From the NCBI RefSeq assembly GCF_900119495.1, contig NZ_LT632435.1:820556-884555 (forward strand): a DNA stretch of 64,000 nt. The letters are read 5' to 3'. The DNA comes from Arcanobacterium urinimassiliense (GTDB lineage: Bacteria > Actinomycetota > Actinomycetes > Actinomycetales > Actinomycetaceae). Numbering within the stretch: the stretch's first letter is position 1; every line of letters starts with the position of its first letter. The notes beneath the pieces were generated by a model. It searched no databases and was not told the DNA's origin. It saw nothing but the letters and a program-made list of their open reading frames with translations. A program made the position numbers and the translations under genes. Below, one piece after another: positions 8,944 to 17,095 of this stretch.

Positions 8944-9429
8944 ATGGCAAAAATAATCGCTTTTTCAGAAGAAACTGTGCAAATTGGCACTCCGGAAGGA
9001 GATTTACTGGAAATACCGCGCTCAGATTGCCTTTTTGCAGATCCAGTAATAGGTGAAAAAGTAGAAGTATTTCGTTCTGGAGAGCGCTTGGTGGTGCAGC
9101 GCCCGCTTGCTTCGGAAGGAACTTTCTCGGGAATACCGGCTGCTCCGCAGGTCACAGAGCAAAAGTACGGTGCTGAAGCAGACGATCTCCCTCCCGCTAG
9201 CAGTGTATGGCGGAACCCGAATCCGAAACGAGTGAGTAAAGTGGCTTACGTAGTACTCGCTTTACTACTCGGCGGAGTAGGAGCGCATAAATTTTATTCT
9301 GGCCATATTTCGGCAGCGCTAGTATATTTAATTTTCTTCTGGACGAGTGTGCCGGCAATTTTGGCACTTATAGATGCAGTGATGGGGATACTTGCTCCGG
9401 CTGATAAAGAAGGAAGAATTTTCGTATAG
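8944..9429 (+). CDS. TM2-domain membrane protein
   Basis: The 161-residue protein has a soluble N-terminal half (about 1-95) without a family I recognise. A TM2 domain follows: KVAYVVLALLLGGVGAHKFYSG is the first helix and turn, then a second helix around LIFFWTSVPAILALIDAVMGI. Such proteins have two membrane segments joined by a short polar turn carrying the conserved G-x-H-x-F-Y motif; their function is generally unknown. A GGAGAGAAGG site precedes the ATG. The gene is divergent from murJ and is followed by a strong terminator that it shares with the met operon. Confidence 0.75.
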   Translation: MAKIIAFSEETVQIGTPEGDLLEIPRSDCLFADPVIGEKVEVFRSGERLVVQRPLASEGTFSGIPAAPQVTEQKYGAEADDLPPASSVWRNPNPKRVSKVAYVVLALLLGGVGAHKFYSGHISAALVYLIFFWTSVPAILALIDAVMGILAPADKEGRIFV

Positions 9430-9495
9430 TTTTTATCTCTGCTTAGCTCTTAAGCGTAGACAAGCCTTAGGTAAAATTTTTAGCAGAAACAACAA

Positions 9496-9530
9496 GCGAG
9501 GCGGTGCTCTTTAAAAGAGCACCGCCTCGC
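9496..9530. terminator. Bidirectional rho-independent terminator
   Basis: A perfect 16-bp inverted repeat, 9496-9511 against 9515-9530, has a 3-base loop and sits between the convergent TM2 gene and metQ. The stem is G+C-rich with an AAGAG/CTCTT top. T-rich sequence follows on the plus strand (TATATT). It probably ends transcripts from both sides. Confidence 0.85.
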
Positions 9531-9573
9531 TATATTAGTCTAGATAAATTATTCAGCTTCTAGAACTTAGCTT

Positions 9574-10404
9574 TTAGAAAGCCGGAATAATTTCTCCATT
9601 CGGGTACTTATCTTTAATGAACTGAGCTACTTCTGGAGAGTGCAGCAGCTTTTCAAGGATTGCGATAGCTTCTGCTTTCTTCGAATCCTTACGCCAAGCT
9701 ATGATATTGGCATAGGGGTTATCTTTTCCATCCTCGATAGCCAAGGCTTCTTTAGCCGGCACTAAACCAGCTTCCAGCGCAAAGTTACCGTTAATTACGG
9801 CTGCCCCCACATCTGGTAGCTGTATCGGAATTGCCGGAGCTTCGGCTTCCACTACCTTGATGTTTTTCTTACTTCCCGTAATATCCAGCAGCGAAGGATT
9901 ATCTACTTTCTTCAATTCGATTAGACCCTGTGATTCCAGCAACTTCAGAGCCCGCGCCTGATTAGACGGATCGTTATTTACCAGAATGGTTTCGCCATCT
10001 TTAATATCGGCTACCGACTTATACTTCTTCGAGAAAAGTGCGTAGGGCTCAATATGTATGCCTTTGCCACCTTCCAAATTATATTTCTTATCTTTTATTT
10101 CCTGCTCTAGATAAGGTAGGTGCTGAAAGAAGTTAACGTCTAATTCGCCCGCATCGAGAGCGGCATTCGGCTGCACGTAGTCGGTGTATTCTTTAATTTC
10201 CAAATCGATGCCCGCATCTTTCGCGAGATTATCATCTACGAATTTCAGAATATCGGCGTGCGGTACTGGGGAAGCTCCCACTACCAGCTTCGTCAAATGC
10301 TCGCCGTCTTTGCTCTCTTTTTCTGCACTGCCAGAGCAGGCGGTAAGGGCTAGAGCTCCAGCCAACAAAGCTGCAGATATCTTAGTAATAGTTGAAGTAC
10401 GCAT
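9574..10404 (-). CDS. metQ: Methionine ABC transporter substrate-binding lipoprotein MetQ
   Basis: This 276-residue NLPA-family lipoprotein binds D/L-methionine outside the membrane and delivers it to MetNI. A signal peptide with lipobox LTAC (Cys 23) starts the protein. The family strings KLVVGASPVPHADIL, EYTDYVQPNAALDAGELDVNFFQH and NDPSNQARALKLL, and a Gly-Asn-Phe-Ala near the end of the second lobe (INGNFALEAGL), are all present. It is the last gene of metN-metI-metQ, 127 bases after metI, with AAAGGA before the ATG. The upstream riboswitch supports methionine as the substrate. Confidence 0.93.
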   Translation of the reverse strand: MRTSTITKISAALLAGALALTACSGSAEKESKDGEHLTKLVVGASPVPHADILKFVDDNLAKDAGIDLEIKEYTDYVQPNAALDAGELDVNFFQHLPYLEQEIKDKKYNLEGGKGIHIEPYALFSKKYKSVADIKDGETILVNNDPSNQARALKLLESQGLIELKKVDNPSLLDITGSKKNIKVVEAEAPAIPIQLPDVGAAVINGNFALEAGLVPAKEALAIEDGKDNPYANIIAWRKDSKKAEAIAILEKLLHSPEVAQFIKDKYPNGEIIPAF

Positions 10405-10417
10405 GATTTTTCCTTTC

Positions 10418-10439
10418 CCGCAATCTTTAAAAGTTGCGG
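10418..10439 (-). other. Hairpin between metI and metQ
   Basis: A 6-bp inverted repeat (CCGCAA with TTGCGG, 10-base A/T-rich loop) lies directly upstream of the metQ ribosome-binding site in the metI-metQ gap. There is no downstream T tract, so it is not a standard terminator. It could stabilise or process the mRNA to raise metQ expression relative to metNI. That role is inference. Confidence 0.35.
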
Positions 10440-10531
10440 TTTATATATATGGATTTAGTTAAATAAAGTTACTTTAAAATATGTATAGTGATGCCGAAGC
10501 TAAAGCCCGGTGGCTCCCGGCTGGTATCGCC

Positions 10532-11260
10532 TCAGCGGTGATCTACCAGCCGGCTGAGCATGTCGCCGACCATCTGGACGATCTGCACCATAATTAGAAT
10601 GACAACTACCACTATTACTATCACATCAAGATTATAACGTTGATAGCCGTAATTAATAGCTAGGGCACCTAGACCGCCGCCACCTACTGCAGAAGCCATG
10701 GCCGAGTAGCCGATGATAGTAATCGTAATAATGGAACAAGACTGAATAATAGAGGGCAAAGATTCTTTTACCAATACTCCCGCCATGATGTGGAGGGGGC
10801 GTGCTCCCATCATCTGGGCGGCTTCTACTTTCCCCGGCTCGATGGCGAGTACATTAGATTCAACCATTCGGGCAAAATAAGGAATAGCAGAAACTGCTAA
10901 AGCGATGGTGAAAGCCTGCCAGCCGACGGCCGTCAGCCAAGGAAAGTTCAAAGCTCGAATCGCAAAGAGTACGATAATAGCCAGAATGATAAAAGGAATA
11001 GCTCTTCCCAGATTGACTATAGTGCCAATGATTCGATTTCCGATAGGGCTGGAAATTAGCCCTCCTTTACGACTCTCCGCCAGATAAACTCCCAAAGGAA
11101 TTCCGAGCAGAATCGTGAAGAAAGTGGAAACCCCTACCATGAGGATAGTTTCCCAGATAGATTCCAAAAGCTTTTGCTGGATTGCTTCATTATTTATAAA
11201 AGTATCTCCAGCTTGTATAGTCGTAGCAGCCAGAGTAGCAGTGCTTTGTAGTAGACTCAT
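10532..11260 (-). CDS. metI: Methionine ABC transporter permease MetI
   Basis: This 242-residue integral membrane permease of the MetI family has about five or six hydrophobic segments. The coupling (EAA) loop is VEAAQMMGARPLHIMAGVL, which contacts MetN. The N-terminal segment SIWETILMVGVSTFFTILLGIPLG and the later SAMASAVGGGGLGALAINYGYQRY are characteristic of the family. Its start codon overlaps the metN stop by one base (TAATG), so translation is coupled. It imports methionine together with MetN and MetQ. Confidence 0.93.
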   Translation of the reverse strand: MSLLQSTATLAATTIQAGDTFINNEAIQQKLLESIWETILMVGVSTFFTILLGIPLGVYLAESRKGGLISSPIGNRIIGTIVNLGRAIPFIILAIIVLFAIRALNFPWLTAVGWQAFTIALAVSAIPYFARMVESNVLAIEPGKVEAAQMMGARPLHIMAGVLVKESLPSIIQSCSIITITIIGYSAMASAVGGGGLGALAINYGYQRYNLDVIVIVVVVILIMVQIVQMVGDMLSRLVDHR

Positions 11261-12246
11261 TAGCTCCGCACCTCCGCAAAAATTCCGTTATTTTTCAGCT
11301 CGGCTAGTACTTTTTCCGTATTAGGGCTGGGTACAGTTAAGGCAATTCGCGATACCTGAATTTTTCCTACCGTTTCGAATAGGCCAGCGGCAATATCCGC
11401 TCCGAGCTGTGCCACTAAACCAATCACTTTGGCTCCGGCTGGCTCCTGCGGATGGGCAGTAAAGAAAATATCTATTAAATCTTTTCCAGAAAGATCGTAA
11501 TTCTCTATTTTTGGCCGCGGAATAAGTTTCAAACTGAGCGGAGAATTCGGTACCGAAACCGCTTGGGAAATTTCTTTCGATTCTACAATCCGCCCCGCTT
11601 CTAGTAGCGTCACCGAATCACAAATCTTTCGTACCACGGGCATTTCGTGGGTAATTACTACGACCGTAACTCCGGTCTGGCGCTGCACATTCTTAATCAA
11701 ATCTAGAATCTGCTCCGTAGTCTCCATATCTAGAGCAGAAGTAGGTTCGTCAGCAAGTAATACAGAAGGATTAGTAGCGATAGCACGCGCTATACCCACG
11801 CGCTGGCGCTGCCCACCGGAAAGTTGGGCAGGGTAGGAGCCTTCGCGCCCCTCTAAACCCACCAGCTTAAAAAGTTCGCTAATTCGCTTTTTGCGTTCGG
11901 CGGCGGGTACACCGGCTATTTTCAGTGGATATTCCACATTTGCTCCGGCAGTACGGGCACTTAAAAGATTAGCGCCTTGAAAAACCATACCGATTTCGCG
12001 GCGAGCTTCCCGCAATTCTTTGGGATTGAGTTCCGTGAAATTTTTCCCTGCTACCTGTACCGAACCGGAAGTGGGATGCTCCAAGGCGGTAAGACACCGA
12101 ATAAGAGTAGATTTTCCAGCGCCAGATTCACCCACAATACCGTGGATACTACCTTCAGACACGGAAAGACTTAAATGATCCAAGGCTACTACCGGATCTT
12201 GCCCTTTTCGGGGATATATTTTCGTTACTTCCTGTAACTCAATCAT
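11260..12246 (-). CDS. metN: Methionine ABC transporter ATPase MetN
   Basis: This 328-residue ATPase drives methionine uptake. Walker A is GESGAGKST at about 38-46, the signature is LSGGQRQR, and Walker B is VLLADEPTSALD. The C-terminal NIL domain (from about residue 255) in known MetN proteins binds methionine and causes trans-inhibition. It is the first gene of the operon. The GGAGG site lies four bases before the ATG and is the 3' strand of the closing stem of a SAM riboswitch, so expression should fall when S-adenosylmethionine is plentiful. Confidence 0.94.
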   Translation of the reverse strand: MIELQEVTKIYPRKGQDPVVALDHLSLSVSEGSIHGIVGESGAGKSTLIRCLTALEHPTSGSVQVAGKNFTELNPKELREARREIGMVFQGANLLSARTAGANVEYPLKIAGVPAAERKKRISELFKLVGLEGREGSYPAQLSGGQRQRVGIARAIATNPSVLLADEPTSALDMETTEQILDLIKNVQRQTGVTVVVITHEMPVVRKICDSVTLLEAGRIVESKEISQAVSVPNSPLSLKLIPRPKIENYDLSGKDLIDIFFTAHPQEPAGAKVIGLVAQLGADIAAGLFETVGKIQVSRIALTVPSPNTEKVLAELKNNGIFAEVRS

Positions 12247-12252
12247 TTTACC

Positions 12253-12334
12253 TCCATCGATCTCGGCATTAGCACCCGTCTATCCGGGTTGCTGCAGCTT
12301 CAAAGAGCCGAGTCTCTCTGCTGCTCTGGATGAA
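12253..12334 (-). promoter_or_regulatory. SAM riboswitch (SAM-I/SAM-IV clan) of metNIQ
   Basis: Read on the minus strand, the leader shows the SAM-I core: ATCCAGAG, then TGAAGC, GCAACC and GGTGCTAA in the right order. P1 pairs 12329-12334 (TTCATC) with 12253-12258 (GATGGA). P3 is a 5-bp stem, ACCCG with CGGGT, closing a 6-base loop. The P2-loop segment CTCGGC can pair with the downstream GCCGAG to give the clan's pseudoknot. There is no room for a P4 stem between P3 and P1, as in SAM-IV and SAM-I/IV variants. The P1 3' strand includes part of the metN ribosome-binding site, which points to translational control. The fold was worked out by eye. Confidence 0.82.
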
Positions 12335-12531
12335 CAGTTTTAGAATTCCACAAAGATTGAAAAGGCGCAAGTTTATCGGTGTGACCTTCCCTATAGTGGC
12401 GATATTGCAGGAAATCTTACTTTACTGAACTGCGCTAATGCGGAGGCAAGTGCTGAAGAGAGCAGAGAGTCAAGAAAAATTTCGGAGGCGAAGAGGAGAA
12501 TTTTTTAAAGAGTAGTGAAGGAGCTAAGAAG

Positions 12532-12747
12532 ATGTTTAATAATTTTTCCACCCACAATTCGCCGTTTCCGGCGCCACAAAATTCTGCTAATTCTCGTAAT
12601 TCGCCCCATTCTGGCAATTCCCAAAATTCCGCTCCGCTGGCCGGAAATCCGTCGAAAAATCCGCCGGCAAATTTATTTACTATTCCACCCAGTGGGCTTT
12701 TAATAATTCCAGATTACTGCCGATGCAGTATTGCGGAATTAGGGTGA
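12532..12747 (+). CDS. Small Asn/Ser/Pro-rich ORF (hypothetical)
   Basis: A 71-codon frame opens with ATG eight bases after an AAGGAG site. The first 45 residues are low-complexity (mostly Asn, Ser and Pro, with Ala and Gly). A hydrophobic patch PPSGLLIIPDYCRC and the end SIAELG follow. The low-complexity part comes from repeated AATTC-like DNA. I recognise no family. It lies alone between the met riboswitch (divergent) and the DtxR gene (convergent). It could be a real small protein or a chance frame in repeat-like intergenic DNA. Confidence 0.3.
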   Translation: MFNNFSTHNSPFPAPQNSANSRNSPHSGNSQNSAPLAGNPSKNPPANLFTIPPSGLLIIPDYCRCSIAELG

Positions 12748-12831
12748 ATTAGGAATTTAGGGTAGAGAATTGGAATAGAGAATTGAGGTAGCGAATTTAG
12801 TAGATAAAAGCGCGGGTGTCACTTTTCCTAA

Positions 12832-13506
12832 CTAGGGTTGGCGTACCCAAATTTGCCGTGCAATAGTGAATGATAAATCAAGTTGTTTTTGCCCAGTATC
12901 TACCGAAATAATTCCTAAAGCTGGTTTTAAGCTCGCGATTTTAATCGTGGTATGCGGTTTAATCCCCATATCGGCCAAATAGCTTAAAATTTCGGAATTC
13001 TTATCGGATACGCGCACTACTTCTACCTCTCCAGGGGTAGATAAATCGGCAATTCGCACTGCCTCTACCCGGGAAATTTTTCCACTTGCGCTGGGAATAG
13101 AATCTCCGTGGGGGTCATGGGTGGGGTATCCCAGTAACTTATCGATACGTTCGATAAAAATATCTGACACCGTATGCTCTAAAGCTTCTGCTTCTGCATG
13201 TACCTCGTCCCAGCCATAGCCGAGCTCTGCTACTAAAAAAGTTTCAATTAAGCGATGTTTTCGCACCATATTAAGAGCAATTTCTGTGCCCTTCGGAGTG
13301 AGAGATACATTTCCGTAGCGATGATGATGTACTAACCCCAGCGCGGCGAGTTTTTTAATACCTTCCGAAACGGTAGAAGGGCTCAACTCCATGCGTTCAG
13401 CAATATCTTTGGGAGCTGCTCCGCTATTCTCTACACTGGCACTCGGCCACTCTGATAACTGCCAAATATGTTTTAAGTAATTTTCATTACTGGGAGTAAG
13501 ATCCAT
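12832..13506 (-). CDS. DtxR/MntR-family metal-dependent transcriptional regulator
   Basis: This 224-residue protein has the three-part DtxR layout. It has a winged helix (KDIAERMELSPSTVSEGIKKL, about 33-53), a dimerisation domain with metal ligands (MRKHRL, then HAEAEALEH) and a C-terminal SH3/FeoA-like domain. The position of DtxR Cys102 is Glu here (E-A-L-E-H), matching the MntR Glu99/Glu102/His103 pattern. The DtxR Met10 position is Asn (SNENYL). That hints at manganese rather than iron sensing, but it is inference. It probably controls metal uptake or storage genes. It is 84 bases downstream of the AI-2E permease gene on the same strand. Confidence 0.88.
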   Translation of the reverse strand: MDLTPSNENYLKHIWQLSEWPSASVENSGAAPKDIAERMELSPSTVSEGIKKLAALGLVHHHRYGNVSLTPKGTEIALNMVRKHRLIETFLVAELGYGWDEVHAEAEALEHTVSDIFIERIDKLLGYPTHDPHGDSIPSASGKISRVEAVRIADLSTPGEVEVVRVSDKNSEILSYLADMGIKPHTTIKIASLKPALGIISVDTGQKQLDLSFTIARQIWVRQP

Positions 13507-13590
13507 TTCATACTTCCTTCAATGCCTCTCCTGCATTACTACTTCTAGACTAGCAATTTGGAGCAACTTTCGGGAGATAGGGCGCAGTTG

Positions 13591-14835
13591 CTATTTTTTA
13601 TGCGAATTTTTCCGCAGTTTCTGCTGTTTTTTCGCTCCTTGCCGGGCGGCATTTTCGTTAAATTGCTGCCAATGTAGTTCGGTATAAGTAGAGAAAGGCT
13701 GCGGGGCTCCGCCCGGGCGGTTTTTATTATCTTGTAGATAGGGGAAAGAATCATGGCCCAGCAAATAGAGCACCGCACTATTTATAGCTGCTGCTATCGG
13801 TACCGCAAATAGGGCTCCCACTACTCCGGCTACTGCGGAGCCGCCGGTTACCAGCAGCACAATCGCTAAAGCGTGCATATTTAAAGCATTTCCTTGGAGA
13901 AGTGGCTGTAAAAGATTGCCTTCTACTTGTTGCACTAAAATTACTCCGCCAAACATTAATAAAGCCATAAAGGGACTGCCGGTATTTACCAGCACTATTA
14001 GTACTGCTATTGCTCCGGAAAGAAAAGCTCCAATTATCGGAATAAAAGAGCCTAAAAAGACTAGTGCAAAAATTGGCAGAGCAATTGTAATAGGGGTGCG
14101 CAGTAGGAGAGCAATAATCGTTATTCCCAAGGCATCTACAAAGGCCACTATTACCTGGGTGCGCATATAATTCCCAATAGTTACCCACCCGCGGATACCG
14201 GCTTCATTGATTGCATCGCGATAAGGAGGGGGAGCTAAGCGTACAAACCAATGCCAGATGCGGCGTCCATCTTTTAAGAAAAAGAATAATGCAAAGAAGG
14301 CCAGCACTGCTCCCGTCAAGAAAGAAGTTACGGAAGAGCCTACGGCCATTACACCGCCCAAAATATGTTGACTATTTCCGCGTGCCGCATTTTGCAATGA
14401 ATTCCAAGCATTATCTAATTCGGCTTGCGCGCCCGGAAAACTGGCGTTTATCCAGCTAAAAATGCTTTGCATTCCTTTTTCTAGATTGCTGCCCAGCTCT
14501 GAAAATCCTTTGTAAAGTGCCGTGCCAGAAGTTCCTAAAATGCCAAAGATAATAAACAAAATTGCAAATAATCCAAGGGCGGCTCCAGCAGCGGGAGGAA
14601 GATGTAACTTGCGGCGCGCGCCGGCGGCAATTGGCTCCACCAATACCGTCATCAATATAGCGGCGAGTAAAGAAATAAGGAGAGTGGAAAACTTTAGGAG
14701 TAGCCAACCACCGAGAGCTAAAGTTGCAGCGATGATTAACAGCCGCCATGCCCAGCCCGCAGCTATCTGCAAAACCAATGGTATATGTGCGGAGAGGGGG
14801 GAATCTTTTTTAGAATTCAGATGGGTATCGGGCAT
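13591..14835 (-). CDS. AI-2E family transporter (membrane permease)
   Basis: This 414-residue polytopic protein has paired N-terminal helices (WAWRLLIIAATLALGGWLLL, then LISLLAAILMTVLVEPI) and the family's central soluble loop. The conserved C-terminal half has LRTPITIALPIFALVFLGSFIPIIGAFLSG, then VILVQQVEGNLLQPLLQG. The best-known members are TqsA (AI-2 export) and Na+/H+ antiporters, so the substrate cannot be assigned. The C-terminus is a Lys/Gln/Asn-rich cytoplasmic tail ending KKQQKLRKNSHKK. It is transcribed toward the DtxR gene, possibly as one unit. Confidence 0.85.
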   Translation of the reverse strand: MPDTHLNSKKDSPLSAHIPLVLQIAAGWAWRLLIIAATLALGGWLLLKFSTLLISLLAAILMTVLVEPIAAGARRKLHLPPAAGAALGLFAILFIIFGILGTSGTALYKGFSELGSNLEKGMQSIFSWINASFPGAQAELDNAWNSLQNAARGNSQHILGGVMAVGSSVTSFLTGAVLAFFALFFFLKDGRRIWHWFVRLAPPPYRDAINEAGIRGWVTIGNYMRTQVIVAFVDALGITIIALLLRTPITIALPIFALVFLGSFIPIIGAFLSGAIAVLIVLVNTGSPFMALLMFGGVILVQQVEGNLLQPLLQGNALNMHALAIVLLVTGGSAVAGVVGALFAVPIAAAINSAVLYLLGHDSFPYLQDNKNRPGGAPQPFSTYTELHWQQFNENAARQGAKKQQKLRKNSHKK

Positions 14836-14848
14836 AGAATTTCTCTCG

Positions 14849-14877
14849 GGTAGATAAGTCTCTTAGGTAGATAAGTC
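14849..14877. repeat. 12-bp direct repeat upstream of the AI-2E gene
   Basis: GGTAGATAAGTC occurs at 14849-14860 and 14866-14877 (period 17) in the short divergent gap between the AI-2E gene and the HAD phosphatase gene. It could be an operator pair or a slippage duplication. Confidence 0.6.
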
Positions 14878-14981
14878 GTTTAGTTAATTTTAGTATAATT
14901 TAAGCTGTCTATTTGCTGTGGAAATAATGGAATGAAAAGCAGCTATGAAATTAGAAAGAAAGAAAGAAAGAAGAGGAACCT

Positions 14982-15731
14982 ATGGAGAGCTATGCGCTAC
15001 TCGCTTTCGATTTAGATGACACCTTGGCTCCTTCGAAGTCTCCACTACCGCCGCGAATGGGGGAGGAATTAAAAAAATTATTAGTGGACACCCCCGTATG
15101 CGTGATATCCGGTGGAAATTTTGCCCAGTTTCGTACTCAGCTCTTGGCAGGTTTGGAAAGTGTGGGAGCTAAGCTAGAGAATCTGCATATTATGCCTACC
15201 TGCGGTACTCGTTATTTGCGCTATCGAAATGGAAAATGGGAAACGCTCTACGCTCGTGATTTACCGGTGGAATTGCGTGAGAAAACTAAAAGAGTCTTAG
15301 AAGAAGAAGCGAAACAGCTCGGAGTATGGGAAACAGAGACTTGGGGGCCAATTTTAGAAGACCGAGGTTCCCAGATTACTTTTTCTGCATTAGGCCAGCA
15401 GGCGCCTTTGGAAGCGAAAAAAGCTTGGGATCCGAACGGAGAAAAAAAGGAAGCTCTGCGGGAAAGAGTGGCGCGGCGGCTCCCAGAATTAGAAGTGCGC
15501 AGTGGGGGGTCTACGTCTATTGACGTGACTCAAAAAGGAGTAGATAAAGCCTACGGAATAGCAGCTTTAGCGGAAGAAACCGGCATTGCAATTTCACAGA
15601 TGCTCTTTATTGGCGATCGCCTCGACGAGGGCGGAAATGACTATCCAGTAAAACGGCTAGGTATTGCCACCTATGCAGTGAAAGGCTGGGAAGAAACAGC
15701 TGATTTTATTGCCAAATATACTGCCCGCTAA
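14982..15731 (+). CDS. HAD-IIB family phosphatase (phosphomannomutase-like)
   Basis: This 249-residue HAD hydrolase has motif I FDLDDTLA at about 9-16 (both Asp present), motif II SGGN, and motif IV GDRLDEGGNDYPV at the end. The cap region (FSALGQQAPLEAKKAWDP and SGGSTSIDVTQKGVDKAYGI) resembles the eukaryotic-type phosphomannomutase/sucrose-phosphatase subgroup. The substrate is therefore likely a sugar phosphate. The start ATG follows AAGAGGAACCT. It sits alone between divergent and unrelated genes, so context gives no pathway. Confidence 0.85.
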   Translation: MESYALLAFDLDDTLAPSKSPLPPRMGEELKKLLVDTPVCVISGGNFAQFRTQLLAGLESVGAKLENLHIMPTCGTRYLRYRNGKWETLYARDLPVELREKTKRVLEEEAKQLGVWETETWGPILEDRGSQITFSALGQQAPLEAKKAWDPNGEKKEALRERVARRLPELEVRSGGSTSIDVTQKGVDKAYGIAALAEETGIAISQMLFIGDRLDEGGNDYPVKRLGIATYAVKGWEETADFIAKYTAR

Positions 15732-15845
15732 AATGTGAAATTACTAAGCTGGAAAGCTAGTAACGGGAAGCTAATAACGACGCGGAATCTTTGCAGCTGC
15801 AACAGGTAGCATCTGCGGAGAGAGAAACTACGAAAAGAGAAAGAA

Positions 15846-16544
15846 GTGCCGGAAATGCGAAATAAAGATTTAGACGCAGAACTGGAGGAACTTTCTGCTG
15901 CAGAAGTAGAGAGACGGCTCCAGAAACTTTCCGGTGCTCCCGATGCATGGCAAGAAGCAGGTGGTGCTGGGCTCGCTACGGCTCTCTGTTTAGCAATCTG
16001 TTCTTTTCTGGGGGTGGTGGCTTCTCTCGGATTAATTACCGCGGAAAAGACCCATCTACAAGATCCCGAAGCAGCTTTAGTCTGTGACGTGAACCCGCTT
16101 ATTGGTTGTGGAAAATGGATAGGCACCTGGCAAAATGAAATTTTCTTCGGAATTTCCAATTCGGTATGGGGTTTAGCAGCTTTTTCGGCGCTATTCATGC
16201 TGGCACTAGTGCTTTTAGCTCGCGGTCGGTTCCACTCATTACTTTGGCGAGTGCTCAGTATCGGGGCAGCTGGCGGATTGCTATGGATTATCTGGTTTGT
16301 ATACGAATCCTTTTTCGTATCAGGTACTATTTGCCCCTATTGCTTTATCGTCTGGCTGGCCACTATTCCCATTATTGTGCTTCTGATCAGCCGTTCTCTC
16401 CAAGGTGGCCATTGGGGAGATAAAGGGCGCGGCGTCGGTCAATTTTTAGTGCGCAACCGTTTTCTATGCGTATTTTTACTCTATGGAATTCTTATAGCCT
16501 TGGGGATTTTTCAGCTTGGCGGCAAATTTTCCGCTCTGTTCTAG
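15846..16544 (+). CDS. Vitamin K epoxide reductase (VKOR) family membrane protein
   Basis: This 232-residue membrane protein has four or five hydrophobic segments. The VKOR active-site pair is present as CPYC near residue 160, and the loop cysteines appear as CDVNPLIGCG near residues 79-88. The conserved SNSVWG is also present. Bacterial VKORs reoxidise a DsbA-like partner and pass electrons to quinone, replacing DsbB in disulfide formation outside the membrane. No DsbA-like gene is fused or adjacent. The start is either the GTG used here or an ATG three codons later. Confidence 0.9.
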   Translation: MPEMRNKDLDAELEELSAAEVERRLQKLSGAPDAWQEAGGAGLATALCLAICSFLGVVASLGLITAEKTHLQDPEAALVCDVNPLIGCGKWIGTWQNEIFFGISNSVWGLAAFSALFMLALVLLARGRFHSLLWRVLSIGAAGGLLWIIWFVYESFFVSGTICPYCFIVWLATIPIIVLLISRSLQGGHWGDKGRGVGQFLVRNRFLCVFLLYGILIALGIFQLGGKFSALF

Positions 16545-16601
16545 CGGGAGGGTAGCTCCGGTAGCTTATATAGCCTAAATAGCTTCTATAGTTCGAGTAG
16601 C

Positions 16602-17045
16602 TCATAATTTATTTTTTAATTGGCATAAATCGGGCACAAATTCGCCGTAACCCATATCAATTAAAACTTGCCGCAGTTTCTGCATAGGAGCTTCCAAATT
16701 TTTATGTGCTTGCGGAGCAGCTTTTCGGAAATTGTGCACATCTGCCGGATTAGCCGGTATCAGGTGTAGATGCACATGCGGTACGGAAAATCCCATAATG
16801 GTGAGTATCGAACCTGTGGTATGAAAAGCTGTTTCTTGGGCGCGCCCGATTATCTGGGCGGTCTTTACCAAATGGGCAAATATCTGGGGTGGTAAATCGA
16901 AGTATTTATCTACTTCCAAGCGTGGTACCACCAATACGTGCCCCGGCGTCACCGGTTCAATCGTAGCTAAAACTACGCAGACCTCATCTTCCCATACAAA
17001 TCTGCCTGGGGCGCGCCCGGCAAAAATTTCGCTGTAAATACTCAT
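16602..17045 (-). CDS. HIT-family hydrolase (tandem copy A)
   Basis: This 147-residue histidine triad protein has motif HVHLHLIPA. It shares with its upstream neighbour GRFVWEDE, TIEPVTPGHVLVVPR and AQIIGRAQE. Family members hydrolyse nucleoside phosphoramidates or dinucleoside polyphosphates; the exact substrate is unknown. It is the second gene of a tandem pair, 50 bases after copy B, with a more divergent C-terminal half. The start codon is ATG with MSIYSEIF. Confidence 0.88.
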   Translation of the reverse strand: MSIYSEIFAGRAPGRFVWEDEVCVVLATIEPVTPGHVLVVPRLEVDKYFDLPPQIFAHLVKTAQIIGRAQETAFHTTGSILTIMGFSVPHVHLHLIPANPADVHNFRKAAPQAHKNLEAPMQKLRQVLIDMGYGEFVPDLCQLKNKL

Positions 17046-17095
17046 ATCGCTACAAATAATACGGCAGAGGAACGTTCGAAATACTTAAAGTAGCG

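Noticed and set aside
12820..12842. DtxR-box-like CCTAACTAGGGTTGG at the end of the DtxR gene
   Set aside because: The arms match poorly and it lies at the 3' end, not in a promoter.
14982..15731. HAD phosphatase as the missing phosphatase of mycothiol synthesis
   Set aside because: Its cap resembles phosphomannomutase/sucrose-phosphatase enzymes and it is 10 kb from the fusion gene; nothing ties the two.
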